Positions 5,852 to 9,262 of a DNA stretch of 9,262 bases are shown piece by piece. Every line of letters begins with the position of its first letter. The stretch's first letter is position 1. The stretch is from DAIOEK01 sp964648485. Its GTDB lineage: Bacteria > Chloroflexota > Anaerolineae > Anaerolineales > Anaerolineaceae. Where the stretch lies: the NCBI GenBank assembly GCA_964648485.1, contig CAZYOF010000035.1, positions 1-9,262 of the forward strand, in the 5' to 3' direction. Made by a program: the position numbers and the translations under genes. Under the pieces are notes generated by a model that was not told the origin of the DNA, ran no database searches, and saw only the letters and a program-made list of their open reading frames with translations.

Positions 5852-5935
5852 ATGGGTATTGCCATTGTGGTACCTGCAACAAAGGTATTCGAAATCTTAA
5901 AACATCCAAATTTGAAGGAGAAAAGCAAGAAATAA
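5852..5935 (+). CDS. 27-codon mini-ORF, possible small protein or gene remnant
   Basis: The frame encodes MGIAIVVPATKVFEILKHPN followed by LKEKSKK. It has a hydrophobic start, a proline break and a basic helical end, which looks more like protein than random sequence. An AGGA lies about 13 nt upstream, farther than ideal; GTG AAT precedes the ATG in frame. It occupies the place after repeat copy 6 where the other copies have a gene, 77 nt from the tail. It may be a true small protein, the surviving start of a lost gene, or chance. I do not recognise a family. Confidence 0.35.
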   Translation: MGIAIVVPATKVFEILKHPNLKEKSKK

Positions 5936-6025
5936 GATAATCAGAACTCTTATATAGAAAATTTGAAATTGAATCTTTACCATAAAACCTCAATTATCTC
6001 GATTCATAATTATTGATAGGAGAAT

Positions 6026-7033
6026 ATGAGAGAGCCAAGTGAGATTTTTATTAAAGGTGTTTCCCTTCAGGAAATTATCATAGTTAACCATAAACTATAC
6101 CAAGTGGATGGTATCAACCCAGTAGGTGCGGACCTAAGAGGAGCCGATTTGAGTGATTTAAACCTCATGCATGCCGACCTACGATTTGCCAACTTAGATG
6201 AAGCTGATTTATCTGATTCTAATTTGACCGATGCCCAACTATACTGTGCAAGTCTTAGAACGACTAAGATAAAACGTGCGCAAATGGTAAGAACAAAATT
6301 AGCTTGGGCTAATTTTACTGGTGCAAATTTACAACACTCCAACCTTTATGGAGCAAATTTAAAAGAAGCCAATCTGTCCAATAGTACCCTTTCTGGTGCC
6401 TTTCTAAGAGGTGTTAACCTTAAGGGTGCTGACTTGAGTAATTCTTTAATAAGATACTCCACATTTTATAGAACCAACCTTTCCCAAGCTAACATGAGTA
6501 ATGCTGATCTAATGTTTTCCATTATGTACGAGACTGATTTGACTAATGCTAACTTGAGCGGTGCTAAATTCGCCTTCGCTGATATTGAAGGTATTGAATT
6601 AAATGATTCAACCCTTTCAAATACAGATTTTACAAAAACAAATCTACGAAATGCTTTCTTACCATTCATTCAATTACCTAATGCTATACTTAATTCTGCG
6701 GACATTAGTGATGCGGTACTGAATAATTCTAATCTTACAAAAGCTAATTTATCCTATGCCATAATAAAGAAAACTGACTTATCAGATGCTTATCTCGTTG
6801 AAGCTAACTTGACCGGCGCAAAGCTAAATGGTTCCAATTTGAGCAATTCTAACCTTACTGGTGCGGATCTACGATTTGCTGAGCTTGATGGTGCAAACTT
6901 AACTGGGGTGAACCTTTCCCAAGCGATCCTTAATTATGCAAGTTTTTCTGACGCAATTATGCCTGACGGTATATATTATGATCCCACAATTCATACAGCA
7001 GAATTGCTAAGTGCTAGAATGATTGATGAGTAA
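6026..7033 (+). CDS. Pentapeptide-repeat protein with 56 uninterrupted repeats
   Basis: A 335-residue protein. Residues 34-313 are 56 consecutive five-residue units of the A(D/N)LXX type (GADLR GADLS ... QAILN YASFS DAIMP) with no break in register. The central position is almost always L, I, M or F and the position two before it mostly A or S. By family knowledge this folds as a right-handed quadrilateral beta-helix, here about 14 coils. A 33-residue N-terminus (EIIIVNHKLYQVDGINPV) precedes it and 22 residues follow. No signal peptide, membrane helix or second domain is seen. It lacks the loops typical of Qnr proteins, so gyrase protection is not implied, though a DNA-mimic role cannot be excluded. 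AGGAG lies just 3 nt before the ATG. The gene is visibly AT-rich compared with typA, and the next one (7393) is similar. Function unknown. Confidence 0.93.
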   Translation: MREPSEIFIKGVSLQEIIIVNHKLYQVDGINPVGADLRGADLSDLNLMHADLRFANLDEADLSDSNLTDAQLYCASLRTTKIKRAQMVRTKLAWANFTGANLQHSNLYGANLKEANLSNSTLSGAFLRGVNLKGADLSNSLIRYSTFYRTNLSQANMSNADLMFSIMYETDLTNANLSGAKFAFADIEGIELNDSTLSNTDFTKTNLRNAFLPFIQLPNAILNSADISDAVLNNSNLTKANLSYAIIKKTDLSDAYLVEANLTGAKLNGSNLSNSNLTGADLRFAELDGANLTGVNLSQAILNYASFSDAIMPDGIYYDPTIHTAELLSARMIDE

Positions 7034-7392
7034 GAACAATAGCTCTATTTTCATCAAAGTGATCTGGGGGAAAGATTGATTAGTTTTGACCTCCTTAACA
7101 AAGTTCTATCCCGCTTGGGCGTATGTTCTATCCCTACCAAGCCCACAAGATTTCCTTTGTTGTTAAAATGAATAAGTATTATTGTTGGTAGTCGGTCGTT
7201 GGAATGGGTTTTTTGATACCACGAACGGGTCAACACCAAATATCTTTATCCGGGATTACAGGTAAGCAAATTCAGGTATGAGAATTACTTGTTTTCAGAT
7301 CAAAATGCTTGCCTCTACTAACCACAATTATGATATTTCAGCGAAAGAATGTTTTTTATGACAGATAATTTCAGCACCCGAAAGGAGTAAAA
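7034..7392. other. Gene-free interval with short direct and inverted repeats
   Basis: No credible gene is seen. GTTCTATCCC occurs twice (7103-7112 and 7125-7134). These are enclosed by inverted arms AACAAAG/CTTTGTT (7097-7103 and 7155-7161) and by GCTTGG/CCAAGC (7113-7118 and 7137-7142). A second long-range inverted pair is GGTAAGCA/TGCTTGCC (7261-7268 and 7306-7313). A weak promoter for the next gene lies at 7309-7337. A minus-strand frame at 7054-7239 starts with TTG, lacks a ribosome binding site and is not convincing. Confidence 0.55.
7309..7337 (+). promoter_or_regulatory. Possible promoter for the gene at 7393
   Basis: TTGCCT (7309-7314), a 17-nt spacer and GATATT (7332-7337) each match the sigma-70 consensus at four of six positions. 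The predicted start would leave a leader of about 50 nt carrying the strong AAAGGAG ribosome binding site. Confidence 0.35.
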
Positions 7393-7905
7393 ATGGCACG
7401 GTGTTTCAGTGGAGAGTGGGAAGGAATAAAATACTCAACCAAGACATTGGGGAGACTGCGTGTTTGGGACAAAAGTACTTACCCATATTTTGTTGGAGAT
7501 TTAGTCAGGGTTGAAGTTTTTCTTGAAAGAGTAAGTGATAATGCAAGAAGTTTTGAGGAAGTCTTCATAACTGAAATTGCCCCTCGGGATTCGGAAATTA
7601 GAAATGAGTTCGTCGAGAATAAGTTTGCATCATTTACAAAAAGCGGTAATAAAAAAGTGAAATTAGTAATCGAGAAACGTGCTCGTGCATCTGGCGAGAT
7701 GCAGTTCCATCTAGGCAGAGGCAGAATTGATGAACACAAAATATCAAATGTGTTATTTAGTGCGGATATTGAGAATAATGATCAATATATACTGAAAATC
7801 GTCTTTCCGATCGTGACTTTCTTTGCTGGAATAGTTCTTCCGATTATTTGGAAGTATGTATTAATCGCATTGAATTGGCTTTCAGAAATTATTATTAATA
7901 TATAG
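7393..7905 (+). CDS. Hypothetical protein with C-terminal membrane anchor
   Basis: I do not recognise this 170-residue protein. It starts at an ATG with AAAGGAG 5 nt upstream. Residues 1-130 are soluble, charged and strand-rich in appearance (LRVWDKSTYPYFVGDLVRVEVFL near 22-44 and KKVKLVIEKR near 87-96). Residues 133-154 form a clear membrane helix, and 155-168 may form a second, amphipathic or re-entrant one. With no N-terminal signal, the soluble part should face the cytoplasm as in tail-anchored proteins. It is AT-rich like the pentapeptide-repeat gene, which ends 359 nt upstream, so an operon is unlikely. It converges on trxA with a hairpin terminator between them. Function is open; an accessory or defence-related role is possible but nothing in the sequence shows it. 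Confidence 0.75.
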   Translation: MARCFSGEWEGIKYSTKTLGRLRVWDKSTYPYFVGDLVRVEVFLERVSDNARSFEEVFITEIAPRDSEIRNEFVENKFASFTKSGNKKVKLVIEKRARASGEMQFHLGRGRIDEHKISNVLFSADIENNDQYILKIVFPIVTFFAGIVLPIIWKYVLIALNWLSEIIINI

Positions 7906-8012
7906 GGTTACCTCTATCTGGAAATTTATATATATTCTTATTATGTGTTCACCAATTTCTAAATGATCATCAAAAATGTTGAAAAACAAACAGTTTGAGA
8001 TTTTCAAATAAC

Positions 8013-8043
8013 ACATCTCTCCTGAAGTTTTCAGGAGAGGTGT
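8013..8043. terminator. Strong hairpin terminator between convergent genes
   Basis: CTCTCCTGAA (8017-8026) pairs perfectly with TTCAGGAGAG (8030-8039) around GTT. The stem extends outward through a T-G pair and ACA/TGT to about 14 bp. T-rich sequence follows on the plus strand (GTTTATTATT), and on the minus strand GTTATTTG follows. It probably ends the trxB-trxA transcript and may also stop transcription from the gene at 7393. Confidence 0.85.
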
Positions 8044-8066
8044 TTATTATTCAGTAAAGAATTTAA

Positions 8067-8411
8067 TCAGGCGACGGGGGTGGTTTGGGCGAGGAAATCC
8101 TGCACCAGCTGGCGCAGCATGGGTTCAGGCAGTGCGCCGACCTGCTGCTTGACGACCTTGCCATCGGCGATCAACAGCATGGTGGGGATGCCGCGCACGC
8201 CGTATTTGATTGCCCACTGGGAGTGCTCATCGGTGTTGACCTTGGCAACCAGCAGCCTGCCCGCGAATTCGCTGGCGAGTTTATCGAGCGTGGGGGCAAC
8301 CATGCGGCACGGTCCGCACCAGGGCGCCCAGAAATCCACAATCACCGGCACGGGCGACTGCAGCACCGTCTTTTCAAATGCTTCATCTGTTACATGAATG
8401 GGTTCGTTCAT
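8067..8411 (-). CDS. trxA: Thioredoxin
   Basis: A 114-residue thioredoxin of normal length. It carries the canonical active site WCGPC (W31, C32, C35), the preceding DFWAPWC strand-loop, the buried D26 and the cis-proline P76 in GIPT. It is a cytoplasmic dithiol reductant for ribonucleotide reductase, peroxiredoxins and other targets. The ATG at 8411 is preceded by GGAGG with a 5-nt gap; a TTG four codons further upstream is in frame, but it overlaps that ribosome binding site and is rejected as the start. The gene follows the thioredoxin-reductase-like gene by 30 nt on the same strand, so the two should be co-transcribed and form a reductase-substrate pair. A strong terminator lies just after the stop codon. 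Confidence 0.96.
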   Translation of the reverse strand: MNEPIHVTDEAFEKTVLQSPVPVIVDFWAPWCGPCRMVAPTLDKLASEFAGRLLVAKVNTDEHSQWAIKYGVRGIPTMLLIADGKVVKQQVGALPEPMLRQLVQDFLAQTTPVA

Positions 8412-8441
8412 ACAATCCTCCAATAATTGCTATTTGATTAA

Positions 8442-9262
8442 TTATTTTGACCAATCGGCGACGAGCTGTTTGCGCCCGCGAAGCACTTTTTCGACAGCCA
8501 TGCCGGAAACCGCACCTTCGGCGGCAGCCACCACAGCCTGCTTGATATGATCACAAAGCACATCGCCCACGGCAAACACGTTGGGGATGGCGGTCTGGTA
8601 TTCGCGATCGACCCGCAGGCAGCCCTGTTCGCTCAGTTCCAACTGCCCGGCGAGGAAATCGGTGATGGGTTTGGCGCCCTGCAGGTAGATGAACGCGCCG
8701 CTCACGGCAAGGCGCTGCTCGGGTTCGCCGCGCAGGGCAAAGGTGACGCCTTCCACGTGGTCTGTGCCGGTAATTTCGCGCAGGGCAGCGCCCGGGTAGA
8801 AGGTGACTTTGGTAGAGTCCATCAGTTCGTTCACCAGATGTTCGGGGGCTTTCAATTCGGGGGTGGGAGAAAGGAAATGCACCCGTTTGACAAACTTGGT
8901 GAGGTAGAGGGCTTCTTCCACGGCTTCATCACTATTGCCGGCGACGACCACTTCCTGTTCACGGAAGAAAGCCGCGTCGCAGGTGGCGCAGTACGAAACG
9001 CCCTTGCCCAGCAATTCATCTTCGCCTCTGGTGCGTTTACCGCGTCCCATCGAACCGGTGGCAATGATCACAGCCCGGCCGGTGTAGGCGGCGGCGTTGG
9101 TGAAGATGGTTTTCTCTTCTGAGGTGAGATCCACGCCGATCACTTTATCGGCGGTGAAGCGCGCGCCAAAAGAACGCGCCTGTTCGCGCATCCGCTCGAG
9201 CAGTTCCGCGCCGTTGATCTCGCCGACAATGCCGGGGTAATTGGCGATCTTGGCGGTAATGC
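8442..9262 (-). CDS. Thioredoxin reductase-like flavoprotein with altered NADPH motifs (5' end outside window)
   Basis: The visible 272 residues run from ITAKIANYPG at the right edge to the stop at 8442. The protein is of the low-molecular-weight thioredoxin reductase type. The redox motif CATC is at 8979-8990 within GVSYCATCD. The second FAD-contact motif, AVGDVLCDHIKQAVVAAAEG, is intact near the C-terminus. The first FAD motif lies outside the window. In classical enzymes the next Rossmann turn reads GGGxSA; here it is GNSDEA (8922-8939). The 2'-phosphate-binding HRRxxFRA is replaced by HFLSPTPELKA (8847-8879). Loss of both motifs is known from ferredoxin-dependent flavin thioredoxin reductases (FFTR) and related non-NADPH enzymes. 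So trxB is likely by position, but the electron donor is uncertain. It is the first gene of a two-gene unit with trxA. Confidence 0.9.
   Translation of the reverse strand, partial: ITAKIANYPGIVGEINGAELLERMREQARSFGARFTADKVIGVDLTSEEKTIFTNAAAYTGRAVIIATGSMGRGKRTRGEDELLGKGVSYCATCDAAFFREQEVVVAGNSDEAVEEALYLTKFVKRVHFLSPTPELKAPEHLVNELMDSTKVTFYPGAALREITGTDHVEGVTFALRGEPEQRLAVSGAFIYLQGAKPITDFLAGQLELSEQGCLRVDREYQTAIPNVFAVGDVLCDHIKQAVVAAAEGAVSGMAVEKVLRGRKQLVADWSK

Noticed and set aside
2407..7166. Integron cassette array with attC sites
   Set aside because: The repeat-gene alternation and uniform orientation suggest it, but the repeats lack the RYYYAAC/GTTRRRY core pairs. The hairpin at 7097-7166 has only near matches (CCTTAAC and GTTAAAA), and there is no integrase in the window.
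7054..7239. Minus-strand frame of 61 codons in the interval after the pentapeptide-repeat gene
   Set aside because: It starts with TTG, lacks a ribosome binding site and shows no protein-like pattern.
8085..9122. Plus-strand frames opposite trxA and the reductase gene
   Set aside because: They are antisense shadows of strongly conserved genes with high GC and have no family features.

Overview
The window suggests a chromosomal segment from a bacterium with fairly GC-rich housekeeping genes, most plausibly a member of Chloroflexota (Anaerolineae-like). That placement is an inference from the protein style and from REP-like palindromes of the GGCGGGG-loop-CCCCGCC type; nothing here, such as an rRNA gene, proves it. 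Two conserved housekeeping loci on the minus strand bracket an accessory interval of about 7 kb.

Left edge (1-858, minus): the first 261 or so codons of the translational GTPase TypA/BipA, with a promoter-like sequence and a terminator-shaped hairpin in its leader. Right edge (8067-9262, minus): a thioredoxin-reductase-like flavoprotein (5' end outside the window) followed 30 nt later by a classical WCGPC thioredoxin, evidently one operon. The reductase has the redox CATC motif, but both motifs that normally bind NADPH are missing or altered. It may therefore take electrons from something other than NADPH.

The middle (about 1100-7905) holds unrelated, mostly membrane or accessory genes: a minus-strand protein built of two similar modules (PLAT/LH2-like, tentative); then on the plus strand a DUF1003 protein, a four-helix membrane protein, a CPBP-family (CAAX-like) membrane protease, a 54-residue two-helix membrane peptide joined to a GNAT acetyltransferase, a 27-codon mini-ORF, a pentapeptide-repeat protein with 56 unbroken repeats, and a C-terminally anchored protein of unknown function. 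Genes from about 5000 rightwards are visibly AT-richer than typA and trxB, which fits recent acquisition.

The most striking non-coding structure is a dispersed repeat of about 60 bp. It is present six times, always in the same orientation and always between genes. Each copy has a GC-rich hairpin head, a purine-rich GACGAGGGGGAGA-like block and (five of six copies) a TTGGTATAGAAT-like tail that looks like an extended -10 promoter element. On the plus strand the pattern is repeat-gene-repeat-gene, with the start codon 53-77 nt beyond the tail for four genes. This could be a REP/MITE family that also supplies promoters. I found no CRISPR array, tRNA, rRNA, transposase or integrase in the window.
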